From Selenomonadaceae bacterium (lineage in GTDB: Bacteria; Bacillota; Negativicutes; Selenomonadales; Selenomonadaceae), in assembly GCA_017529085.1 (NCBI GenBank), contig JAFXOC010000244.1, positions 1 through 5,313 of the forward strand: DNA of 5,313 bases, given 5' to 3'. The position numbers and the translations under genes are program-made. The notes under the pieces were generated by a model, which saw nothing but the letters and a program-made list of their open reading frames with translations, was not told where the DNA came from and did no database searches. Below are positions 1 to 4,399 of the stretch, piece by piece (the first letter of the stretch is position 1; each line of letters begins with the position of its first letter).

Positions 1-205
1 GAACATTGCCTTGCGTCCATAGTTTCGCCACATCTCGCTCTTGCATTCGTGTTTTTAGCTCTTTGTCTTTGTAAATCGAGTCTTTTTTTGCGGGTGTTAA
101 TTCTTCGGGTAAAATTAGGGTTTTGCCGTCAAGTAATAAGACATTTACGATATCAGCAAAGACATCTTCGAGTTCAAAGAGTTGTTTTTCCGTCAAATCC
201 TTTTC
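1..205 (-). CDS. Rpn family recombination-promoting nuclease / putative transposase, 5' fragment with disrupted start
   Basis: Read leftwards, an open frame of 68 codons starts just after a TGA (206-208) and runs off the window. It carries KDLTEKQL at the start, then DVFADIVNVLLLDGK and QERDVAKLW. I recognise these as the N-terminus of the Rpn/YhgA-like PD-(D/E)XK nuclease family, often labelled 'putative transposase' (COG5464), widespread in Bacillota. The catalytic part lies outside the window, so only the N-terminal part can be judged. The start is odd. A good ribosome binding site (GGTGA, about 213-221) precedes GTG at 209-211, but the next codon in that frame is TGA. An in-frame ATG at 230-232 meets the same stop. 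The first usable codon after it is TTG at 194-196, poorly spaced from AAAAGGA. The gene is therefore either a pseudogene or has a weak, late start. Family assignment is fairly sure; functionality is not. Confidence 0.7.
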
Positions 206-235
206 TCACACTAGCCTCACCACTTCCTTCATTGG

Positions 236-244
236 ATTATAACA
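236..244 (-). promoter_or_regulatory. Extended -10 promoter of the Rpn-like gene
   Basis: On the minus strand the sequence reads TGTTATAAT, a perfect TATAAT with the TG extension. It lies about 25 nt upstream of the GTG at 209-211 and just ahead of the GGTGA ribosome binding site. No good -35 box is present at 17 nt, as is common for extended -10 promoters. Function is inferred. Confidence 0.45.
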
Positions 245-339
245 CATTTTTTCAATATTGAATACAAAAATTTTTAGTATGTTGTGAAGTGAACAGTAAC
301 ATATCGTCAAATTTTCGCTGATATTGAGAGCGTGACATC

Positions 340-361
340 CCACAAGTTAGTACTTGCGTGG
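340..361 (+). other. Imperfect hairpin upstream of the terminator
   Basis: CCACAAGT (340-347) can pair with ACTT..GTGG (352-361) around the loop TAGT, with a two-base GC bulge on the right arm. With the terminator hairpin at 408-437 it could be part of a short structured RNA, but no convincing promoter precedes it. Confidence 0.3.
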
Positions 362-407
362 CATCTACATCTTTTCTACGGATGGAAGACATTTTTACAT
401 TATCTTG

Positions 408-438
408 AAAAAAGACGCCTTTGCTGGCGTCTTTTTTT
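408..438 (+). terminator. Intrinsic terminator, orphan
   Basis: AAAAAAGACGCC (408-419) pairs perfectly with GGCGTCTTTTTT (426-437) around the 6-nt loop TTTGCT, giving a GC-containing stem running into a T tract. It looks like a good rho-independent terminator in the + direction, and the A/T ends would allow it to work in both. No gene is visible that needs it: it lies before the array promoter, and the Rpn-like gene points away. It may insulate the array from upstream transcripts or end a small RNA. Confidence 0.75.
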
Positions 439-462
439 GTTGCGTTGGCGATACTTATATCG

Positions 463-491
463 TTGACATGGTAAAATTTTATGGATATACT
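463..491 (+). promoter_or_regulatory. Sigma-A-type promoter of the toxin-antitoxin array
   Basis: TTGACA (463-468) and TATACT (486-491) are separated by exactly 17 nt, a near-consensus housekeeping promoter. It lies 35 nt upstream of the first start codon. The spacer contains the perfect palindrome TAAAATTTTA (472-481), a possible operator position. No other strong promoter was seen between here and the terminator at 3636, so this one probably drives all eight genes. Confidence 0.85.
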
Positions 492-508
492 ATGTTTAAG
501 AAGGCATT

Positions 509-564
509 GATAAAGGAGGAATTATCATGGCGACGTCTAGCATAACGCATAATTTTTTTATAAC
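509..564 (+). repeat. 56-nt direct repeat, copy 1 (module start)
   Basis: The segment from GATAAAGGAGGAA through the first 12-13 codons of the small protein recurs at 1310-1365 and 2809-2864. This copy differs from copy 2 by one base, T for C in ATTATCATG. The first 21 nt, containing the RBS AAAGGAGGAA and ATG, also precede the VapB-like gene (2135-2155). Confidence 0.9.
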
Positions 565-715
565 GGATCCTGCCGCGGTGGAGAGGTTTGTAAAAGCATT
601 GGACGAAGCAGAAGAAGAAAAGAGAAATCGCAAACCGAAGAAACCTGTGGGGCGGGAATTGACGGAACAAGAAATTGCCGAATATCTTTCAGGGCTTAGG
701 AGTGACTTTGATTGA
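527..715 (+). CDS. Small antitoxin-like protein, module 1
   Basis: This 62-residue protein is the upstream partner of a GNAT-like gene. It starts with MATSSITHNFFITDP, followed by an amphipathic, acidic helix-like stretch (about 15-32, VERFVKAL then DEAEEE), a basic Arg/Lys/Pro linker (32-43) and a short C-terminal helix (46-62). No ribbon-helix-helix, AbrB or helix-turn-helix motif is evident. The start is set by AAAGGAGGAA (512-521) 7 nt before ATG. Residues 1-46 are identical to the module 4 partner; only the C-terminal 16 residues differ. Its stop overlaps the TTG start of the next gene by 3 nt (TTGA). An antitoxin role is inferred from size, order, coupling and the neighbouring VapBC-like pair. 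I recall small proteins with a MATSS-type N-terminus in Bacillota but no assigned biochemical function. Confidence 0.85.
   Translation: MATSSITHNFFITDPAAVERFVKALDEAEEEKRNRKPKKPVGRELTEQEIAEYLSGLRSDFD
698..714 (+). promoter_or_regulatory. RBS and TTG start coupling module 1 genes
   Basis: AGGAGTG (698-704), inside the end of the antitoxin gene, lies 7 nt before TTG (712-714), whose last two bases are part of the antitoxin stop TGA (713-715). No ATG or GTG in frame fits better, and paralogue alignment puts the start here. Ribosomes ending the first gene can restart on the second. Confidence 0.7.
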
Positions 716-1308
716 TTAAAAAATTTTTTTCTGCAAACATACGCTCTTATTTAAAAAATGATAAGGGGAAAGAAGAATTGTTGAATTTAATAAATTCATT
801 TTCTTGTTCACAAAATCGAGAAATTGATAATTTCTTAAAGCGTAATTCTATAATCTTTACACAGAAAAACCAATCTGTAACATATTTAGCGTTAAGCATG
901 ATGAACTCACGCTTAACGCTTGTGGGTTATTTCACACTCACCATAAAACCAATCTCTATTAAAGCGTCATCCCTTAGTAAAACCATGCGCCGCAAAATCG
1001 AGCGGGTCAGCGTGTTAAATCCTGCAAATAATACTTATACGGCTTCAGCCTACCTTATCGCCCAATTAGGCAAAAATTTTGCGCTCTCAAAAGACGAACG
1101 CATTAACGGCACAGATTTGCTTGAACTTGCAAACAATCGCATTGAGCGAACTCAGTACGACATTGGCGGCGTGGTGGAATTTTTAGAATGTGAGGATAAT
1201 TCTTTTTTGCTTAATTTTTACGCAAAAAACGGATTTAAGGCTTTTGACAGACGAATAACGGACGGAGAAGAACGCGAGGAACTTATTCAGCTTTTGAGGT
1301 TTATATGA
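712..1308 (+). CDS. GNAT-fold acetyltransferase-like putative toxin, module 1
   Basis: This 198-residue protein has the layout of a GNAT N-acetyltransferase. It has an N-terminal helical part (about 20-45), SVTYL strand (55-59), central strand VGYFTLTIKP (71-80), AYLIAQLGKNFA strand (113-124), acetyl-CoA loop region RINGTDLL (130-137) and C-terminal FYAKNGF (169-175) with the Tyr often used as general acid. The canonical Q/RxxGxG/A signature is altered to RxxGxD. The start is TTG. It is preceded by AGGAGTG (698-704) at 7 nt, overlaps the upstream stop, and aligns codon for codon with the ATG starts of the two paralogues (..SAN / ..TIN at residues 7-9). GNAT toxins such as TacT and AtaT acetylate charged tRNAs; the target here is unknown. 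Residues 72-198 are almost identical to module 4 (four differences), while residues 1-71 are much more diverged. Confidence 0.85.
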   Translation: MIKKFFSANIRSYLKNDKGKEELLNLINSFSCSQNREIDNFLKRNSIIFTQKNQSVTYLALSMMNSRLTLVGYFTLTIKPISIKASSLSKTMRRKIERVSVLNPANNTYTASAYLIAQLGKNFALSKDERINGTDLLELANNRIERTQYDIGGVVEFLECEDNSFLLNFYAKNGFKAFDRRITDGEEREELIQLLRFI

Positions 1309-1330
1309 GGATAAAGGAGGAATCATCATG
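1267..1330 (+). repeat. 64-nt module-junction repeat, copy 1
   Basis: This segment covers the last 14 codons of the module 1 toxin, the 19-nt spacer with its RBS, and the next ATG. It recurs at 2092-2155 with a single mismatch (GAGG versus GAGA), although the gene downstream of the second copy is an unrelated VapB-like gene. Confidence 0.9.
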
Positions 1331-1365
1331 GCGACGTCTAGCATAACGCATAATTTTTTTATAAC
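1310..1365 (+). repeat. 56-nt direct repeat, copy 2 (module start)
   Basis: This is the same RBS-to-codon-12 segment as at 509-564 and 2809-2864, one mismatch from each. After it the coding sequence diverges faster, consistent with a conserved cassette edge. Confidence 0.9.
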
Positions 1366-1534
1366 CGACCCCGCTACGGTGGAGAGATTTGTGAAAGCGT
1401 TTGAGGTATCCGAGGAAGAAGCGAAACATCGTCCGCCCGTAAAACCTGCAGGAAAGGTTTTGACCGACCCGGAAGAAATATCAGAAGCTATTTTGAGAAT
1501 TAAAGCTCATTTAAAGGCGGAAGGAAAAATATGA
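1328..1534 (+). CDS. Small antitoxin-like protein, module 2
   Basis: This 68-residue paralogue of the module 1 small protein has the same first 16 residues and the same VERFVKA helix, but the rest is different. KAFEVSEEE is followed by a proline-rich basic linker (HRPPVKPAG, 34-42) and a longer C-terminal helix-like tail (about 47-66). ATG lies 7 nt after GGAGG, 19 nt behind the previous toxin. The stop overlaps the next start as ATGA (1531-1534), the classic coupling arrangement. No DNA-binding motif is visible. An antitoxin role is inferred. Its divergent C-terminus goes together with a divergent partner toxin, as expected if this part makes the specific toxin contact. Confidence 0.85.
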   Translation: MATSSITHNFFITDPATVERFVKAFEVSEEEAKHRPPVKPAGKVLTDPEEISEAILRIKAHLKAEGKI

Positions 1535-2133
1535 GTCATTTGTTTTATACCATTAACATACACGATGCCCTTGATAAAAACAATTGTGTTTATATGGGTG
1601 AAGACGCATTATCTATTTTATTGGATGGCTTTTCGTGTTCAAAAAATTTAGAAGTTGAACATTTTTTGAAACATAATGCGATAGAATTTACGAAAAAGAA
1701 TCAATCGGTAACACATATGGTGTTGCGTCGCTCCAATTCCGGCGATTGTCTTGCAGGTTATTTTACCCTAGCCGTTAAACCTGTTTCTGTCCGCGCATCC
1801 GCAATCAGCAAAACTATTGGAAAGAAACTTTCAAGAATCAGCGTTCTTAACAAAGAAACGGATACCTATACGGCTTCGGCTTATCTTATCGCGCAACTCG
1901 GAAAAAATTTTGCATTGCCAAGGGAAGAGCAAATTCAAGGTACAGATTTGTTAAATCTGGCGGATATAACGGTAAAAATGGCGCAAAATATGGTAGGCGG
2001 AGTAGTGGAATTTTTAGAATGTGAGGATAATTCTTTTCTGCTTGATTTTTACGCTACAAACGGATTTAAGGCTTTTGATAGGCGAATAACGGAAGAACGC
2101 GAGGAACTTATTCAGCTTTTGAGATTTATATGA
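1531..2133 (+). CDS. GNAT-fold acetyltransferase-like putative toxin, module 2
   Basis: This 200-residue GNAT-like paralogue carries SVTHMVL (59-65), AGYFTLAVKPVSV (75-87), AYLIAQLGKNFA (117-128), an acetyl-CoA loop with QxxGxD (QIQGTD, 134-139) and FYATNGFKAF (173-182). The Gln version of the loop is closer to the standard Q/RxxGxG/A motif than its sisters, but it also ends in Asp. It is the most divergent of the three toxins through the middle (about residues 80-155). The first 9 residues and the last 45 follow the family, and 'GGVVEFLECEDNSFLL' is shared by all three. Compared with its sisters it lacks two residues (DG) near 188. ATG overlaps the antitoxin stop. The acetyl acceptor is unknown. 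A role as acetyltransferase toxin is inferred from family and context. Confidence 0.85.
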   Translation: MSHLFYTINIHDALDKNNCVYMGEDALSILLDGFSCSKNLEVEHFLKHNAIEFTKKNQSVTHMVLRRSNSGDCLAGYFTLAVKPVSVRASAISKTIGKKLSRISVLNKETDTYTASAYLIAQLGKNFALPREEQIQGTDLLNLADITVKMAQNMVGGVVEFLECEDNSFLLDFYATNGFKAFDRRITEEREELIQLLRFI

Positions 2134-2155
2134 GGATAAAGGAGGAATCATCATG
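2092..2155 (+). repeat. 64-nt module-junction repeat, copy 2
   Basis: This is the second copy of the toxin-tail/spacer/RBS/ATG segment found at 1267-1330, one mismatch. Here it leads into the VapB-like gene, so the junction sequence is shared by two unrelated toxin-antitoxin types. Confidence 0.9.
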
Positions 2156-2380
2156 TTAGCCGTTGCCGCTACATTTGACGGTAAAAATTTTGTAACGGAA
2201 GAAGATGTCCATTTTACCATAGGACAAAAGGTAATAATCACTATATTGAATGATACAATGCCCAAATTACACGATAAAGTTGATATTAACAAATTCGCGG
2301 GAAGCGCGGGTCGTTTGTTTAGCGATAACGTAGATATAGACAAATATGTGAAAGGGATGCGCGAGAATGACCGATTATAA
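2153..2380 (+). CDS. VapB-like antitoxin of a PIN-domain module (module 3)
   Basis: This 75-residue protein lies directly upstream of, and overlaps by 14 nt, a PIN-domain gene, the standard layout of vapBC operons. The N-terminal half reads as short beta strands, MLAVAATFDGKNFV (1-14) and QKVIITIL (25-32). It resembles the small beta-rich antitoxins (DUF104/AF2212-like or related) that accompany some VapC proteins. The C-terminal half (about 44-75: DINKFAGSAGR, then DIDKYVKGMR) looks like the extended toxin-binding tail of VapB/Phd-type antitoxins, which often carries a Gly-Arg segment. ATG is chosen because it lies 7 nt after GGAGG in the same 21-nt start segment as the other modules. In known systems the antitoxin blocks VapC and represses the operon; here DNA binding is not evident from sequence. 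The exact antitoxin family is uncertain. Confidence 0.82.
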   Translation: MLAVAATFDGKNFVTEEDVHFTIGQKVIITILNDTMPKLHDKVDINKFAGSAGRLFSDNVDIDKYVKGMRENDRL

Positions 2381-2789
2381 CAGAGTTTTCTTAGATACTG
2401 CGCCATTAATATATTTTCTTGACGAAGCTTCTATTTACCATGAAAAAGCTAAAGAAACTTTTTCAATGTTAGTTGAAAATAGGAATAAATTTATTCTATC
2501 TACTATAACTTGCATGGAATATATGGTGTTGCCATACAGATTGTCAGATGAAAATGCGATACAGCGTTTTTGGGATTTTGTTTTTGGTTGCGATATTCAA
2601 ATAATTTCAGTTAGCAAGGATATAGCGATAACTGCGGCGCAGATTCGCGCCGAGCTTCCGTCTTTTAAAGTTATGGATGCGCTACAATTATCTATTGCGA
2701 AGAAGTGTAATTGCCAAATATTTTTGACTAATGATAAACAATTAAAGCAGTTCGCTACTTTAAATTATATCGTTATTTCCGAATTGTAA
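2367..2789 (+). CDS. vapC: VapC-type PIN-domain ribonuclease toxin (module 3)
   Basis: This 140-residue single PIN domain has the usual VapC length. All four acidic metal ligands are visible: D10 in VFLDTAPLIYFLD, E51 in TCMEYMV, D104 in KVMDALQLS, and D123 in FLTNDKQL. PIN toxins are Mg/Mn-dependent endoribonucleases, and characterised VapCs cut initiator tRNA, other tRNAs or the sarcin-ricin loop. The substrate here cannot be told from sequence. ATG at 2367 lies within the end of the antitoxin gene (14-nt overlap, other frame), so translation is probably coupled; no separate strong RBS is obvious. Nothing suggests inactivation. It is sandwiched between GNAT-type modules but has no similarity to them. 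Confidence 0.93.
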   Translation: MTDYNRVFLDTAPLIYFLDEASIYHEKAKETFSMLVENRNKFILSTITCMEYMVLPYRLSDENAIQRFWDFVFGCDIQIISVSKDIAITAAQIRAELPSFKVMDALQLSIAKKCNCQIFLTNDKQLKQFATLNYIVISEL

Positions 2790-2808
2790 AATCATATAAA
2801 AACAACTT

Positions 2809-2864
2809 GATAAAGGAGGAATCATCATGGCGACGTCTAGCATAACTCATAATTTTTTTATAAC
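2809..2864 (+). repeat. 56-nt direct repeat, copy 3 (module start)
   Basis: This is the third copy of the module-start segment (see 509-564 and 1310-1365), one mismatch from copy 2 (ACTCAT for ACGCAT). It begins 19 nt after the vapC stop, behind an AT-rich spacer that is not found at the other junctions. Confidence 0.9.
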
Positions 2865-3012
2865 GGATCCCGCCGCGGTGGAGAGATTTGTAAAAGCTTT
2901 GGACGAAGCGGAGGAAGAAAAGAGAAACCGTAAGCCGAAAAAACCTGTGGGGAGGGAATTGACCGGCGAAGAACTTGCTGCATTCATCGGCAAATTGAAA
3001 GAGAGTTTTTGA
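2827..3012 (+). CDS. Small antitoxin-like protein, module 4
   Basis: This 61-residue paralogue of the module 1 protein is identical to it over residues 1-46 and different over 47-61 (GEELAAFIGKLKESF in place of EQEIAEYLSGLRSDFD). Both tails still look like a short amphipathic helix. The conserved part contains MATSSITHNFFITDP, an acidic helix and the basic KPKKP linker. ATG follows GGAGG by 7 nt. The gene ends 1 nt before the ATG of the next gene (TGATATG), again suggesting coupling. Function as antitoxin for the following GNAT-like protein is inferred from arrangement. Confidence 0.85.
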   Translation: MATSSITHNFFITDPAAVERFVKALDEAEEEKRNRKPKKPVGRELTGEELAAFIGKLKESF

Positions 3013-3013
3013 T

Positions 3014-3622
3014 ATGAACGATAGCTATTATTCTGCAAATCTTCGCACTTTAATTGATAATCAAGATCCGGCTTATATCGGAGAAGATAGGTTAATGCGA
3101 ATAATATCAGGTTTTTCTTGCCCAAAAAATATTGAAGTGGAAAAATTTTTGCAGAAAAATTCTATAAACTTTACCAAAAAGAATCAATCCGTGACGTATC
3201 TGGTTTTTAGTCACACAGCATCCGCTAAGTCATTTGTAGGTTACTTTACACTTACCATAAAACCAATATCAATAAAAGCGTCATCGCTCAGCAAAACCAT
3301 GCGCCGCAAAATCGAGCGGGTCAGCGTGTTAAATCCCGCAAATAATACTTATACGGCTTCAGCATATCTAATCGCCCAACTTGGTAAAAATTTTGCGCTT
3401 TCAAAAGACGAACGCATTAACGGCGCAGATTTGCTCGAACTTGCAAGCAACCGCATTGAGCGGACTCAATATGATATTGGCGGCGTGGTGGAATTTCTAG
3501 AATGTGAGGATAATTCTTTTCTGCTTGATTTTTACGCTAAAAACGGATTTAAGGCTTTTGACAGACGAATAACTGACGGAGAAGAGCCGGAGGAACTTAT
3601 TCAGCTTTTGAGATTTATATAA
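3014..3622 (+). CDS. GNAT-fold acetyltransferase-like putative toxin, module 4
   Basis: This 202-residue GNAT-like protein has SVTYLVF (59-65), VGYFTLTIKP (75-84), AYLIAQLGKNFA (117-128), loop RINGAD (134-139, RxxGxD) and FYAKNGF (173-179). From residue 76 to the end it differs from the module 1 toxin at only four positions (T/A, N/S, N/D, R/P). Residues 1-75 are clearly different and resemble module 2 in length and in the segment YxGED (21-25). ATG lies 1 nt after the antitoxin stop, with GAAAGAG as a modest RBS. It ends with TAA, unlike the TGA of its sisters, and is followed by the array terminator. Acetyltransferase activity and target are inferred and unknown respectively. Confidence 0.85.
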   Translation: MNDSYYSANLRTLIDNQDPAYIGEDRLMRIISGFSCPKNIEVEKFLQKNSINFTKKNQSVTYLVFSHTASAKSFVGYFTLTIKPISIKASSLSKTMRRKIERVSVLNPANNTYTASAYLIAQLGKNFALSKDERINGADLLELASNRIERTQYDIGGVVEFLECEDNSFLLDFYAKNGFKAFDRRITDGEEPEELIQLLRFI

Positions 3623-3635
3623 AGATGCGCAGATT

Positions 3636-3668
3636 AAAAAAAGCCCTCCATAAATGGAAGGCTTTTTT
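3636..3668. terminator. Bidirectional intrinsic terminator between the array and rpsR
   Basis: AAAAAAGCC plus TCCA (3637-3650) pairs with TGGA plus GGCTTTTTT (3655-3668) around TAAA, with one C/A mismatch. T runs lie on both strands (six on +, seven on -). It starts 14 nt after the last toxin stop and lies 8 nt beyond the rpsR stop on the other strand, so it serves both converging operons. Confidence 0.88.
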
Positions 3669-3675
3669 CATTTGC

Positions 3676-3909
3676 TTATTCAGCTGTAAAGGGTAAGAGC
3701 GCGATATTCCTCGCGCGCTTAATCGCAACAGTTACTTGACGCTGATGTTTGGCGCAATTTCCCGAAATGCGCCGGGGGAGTATCTTGCCCCGCTCGGTTG
3801 TGAAACGGCGAAGCTTCGCCACATCTTTATAGTCGATTTTTTCAACTTTATCTACGCAAAAGGAGCAGACCTTTCTTCTGGGTCTCCTGCTTCTGTCTCG
3901 TCTAATCAA
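3676..3909 (-). CDS. rpsR: 30S ribosomal protein S18
   Basis: This 77-residue protein matches S18 along its whole length: a basic N-terminus, KVCSFCVDK (13-21), IDYKDVAKLRRF (25-36), ERGKILPRRISGNCAKHQRQ (39-58) and AIKRARNIALLPF (62-74). S18 binds 16S rRNA in the platform of the small subunit as a heterodimer with S6. C15, C18, C52 and H55 form a CxxC...CxxH set that might hold a zinc ion. The start must be TTG (3907-3909): GGGAGGG sits 7 nt upstream, and the ssb stop TGA is in the same frame just before, so no earlier start exists. It is the last gene of rpsF-ssb-rpsR, 15 nt behind ssb. Confidence 0.97.
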   Translation of the reverse strand: MIRRDRSRRPRRKVCSFCVDKVEKIDYKDVAKLRRFTTERGKILPRRISGNCAKHQRQVTVAIKRARNIALLPFTAE

Positions 3910-3924
3910 AATTTTTCCCTCCCG

Positions 3925-4380
3925 TCAAAATGGAATGTTCTCGTCATCGATAGGACTTCCAATGGCACTGTTGGTATTTGCCGCAGGAGCGTTGTTAAAT
4001 CCGTCGTCCGATTCGTAATTTGAACGATTGAAACCGCCATTGTAGCCGTTACCATTCTTGCCATCCGCAAATTCCACGTTATCGGCAACAACTTCCGTCA
4101 CATAGCGTTTCGTACCATCCTTTGCTTCATAATTGCGGGTTTGTATACGTCCCTCTATTGCAACTCGCAAACCTTTTGTAAAGTATTGATTACAAAATTC
4201 TGCCGTTTTCTGCCAAGTGACAATGGGGATAAAATCAGCCGTAGGCTGACCGTTTTCTTCGTTTCTTCTTGCAAAACGACGATCCACCGCAACAGAAAAT
4301 GTACCAACCGGCGTACCGTTCGGCGTCATGCGTAACTCTGGATCACGCGTAAGTCTTCCTACTAAAATTACTCTGTTCAT
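3925..4380 (-). CDS. ssb: Single-stranded DNA-binding protein
   Basis: This 151-residue protein has the typical bacterial SSB layout. The OB fold occupies about residues 1-105 and begins MNRVILVGRLTRDPELRMT, with W56 and F62 among the conserved aromatic positions and GLRVAIEGRIQTRNYEAKDG (70-89). A flexible Gly/Asn-rich linker (107-140) and an acidic tip DDENIPF (145-151) follow. SSB works as a tetramer coating ssDNA in replication, repair and recombination; the tip recruits partner proteins. ATG follows GGGAGGAAA at a good distance. It lies between rpsF (19-nt gap) and rpsR, the conserved bacterial order, and is presumably cotranscribed from the promoter at 4754-4782. Nothing unusual except a tip spelled DDENIPF rather than the more common DDDIPF. 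Confidence 0.98.
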   Translation of the reverse strand: MNRVILVGRLTRDPELRMTPNGTPVGTFSVAVDRRFARRNEENGQPTADFIPIVTWQKTAEFCNQYFTKGLRVAIEGRIQTRNYEAKDGTKRYVTEVVADNVEFADGKNGNGYNGGFNRSNYESDDGFNNAPAANTNSAIGSPIDDENIPF

Positions 4381-4399
4381 GCCATTTCCTCCCGGACTT

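Larger units (their letters stand above)
206..526. other. Intergenic region of about 320 bases without a convincing gene
   Basis: Between the broken start of the Rpn-like gene and the first array gene I see no protein I trust. The one open frame across it on the + strand (354-545) runs through a terminator and a promoter and resembles nothing. The region holds a divergent extended -10 promoter (236-244), a 12-bp palindrome TTCAATATTGAA (251-262), a bulged hairpin (340-361), an intrinsic-terminator hairpin (408-437) and the array promoter (463-491). Confidence 0.7.

Noticed and set aside
49..261. 70-codon open frame on the + strand at the left edge
   Set aside because: It lies opposite the recognisable Rpn-like reading frame and is rich in Leu/Phe/Arg, as expected of an antisense shadow.
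354..545. 63-codon open frame on the + strand upstream of the array
   Set aside because: It runs through a strong terminator hairpin, the array promoter and the RBS of the first array gene. It has no RBS of its own and resembles no family.
2014..2406. 130-codon open frame on the minus strand across the module 2/3 junction
   Set aside because: It is antisense to well-supported genes on the + strand and has no family resemblance.
509..2864. CRISPR or integron-like array suggested by the repeats
   Set aside because: The repeats include coding sequence and RBS, are spaced by whole genes, and lack spacer regularity. No attC-like imperfect palindromes or integrase are visible.
2847..3125. 92-codon minus-strand open frame opposite the module 4 antitoxin
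   Set aside because: It is the complement of conserved coding sequence. The same strand shows the corresponding shadow at the module 1 copy (479-670).
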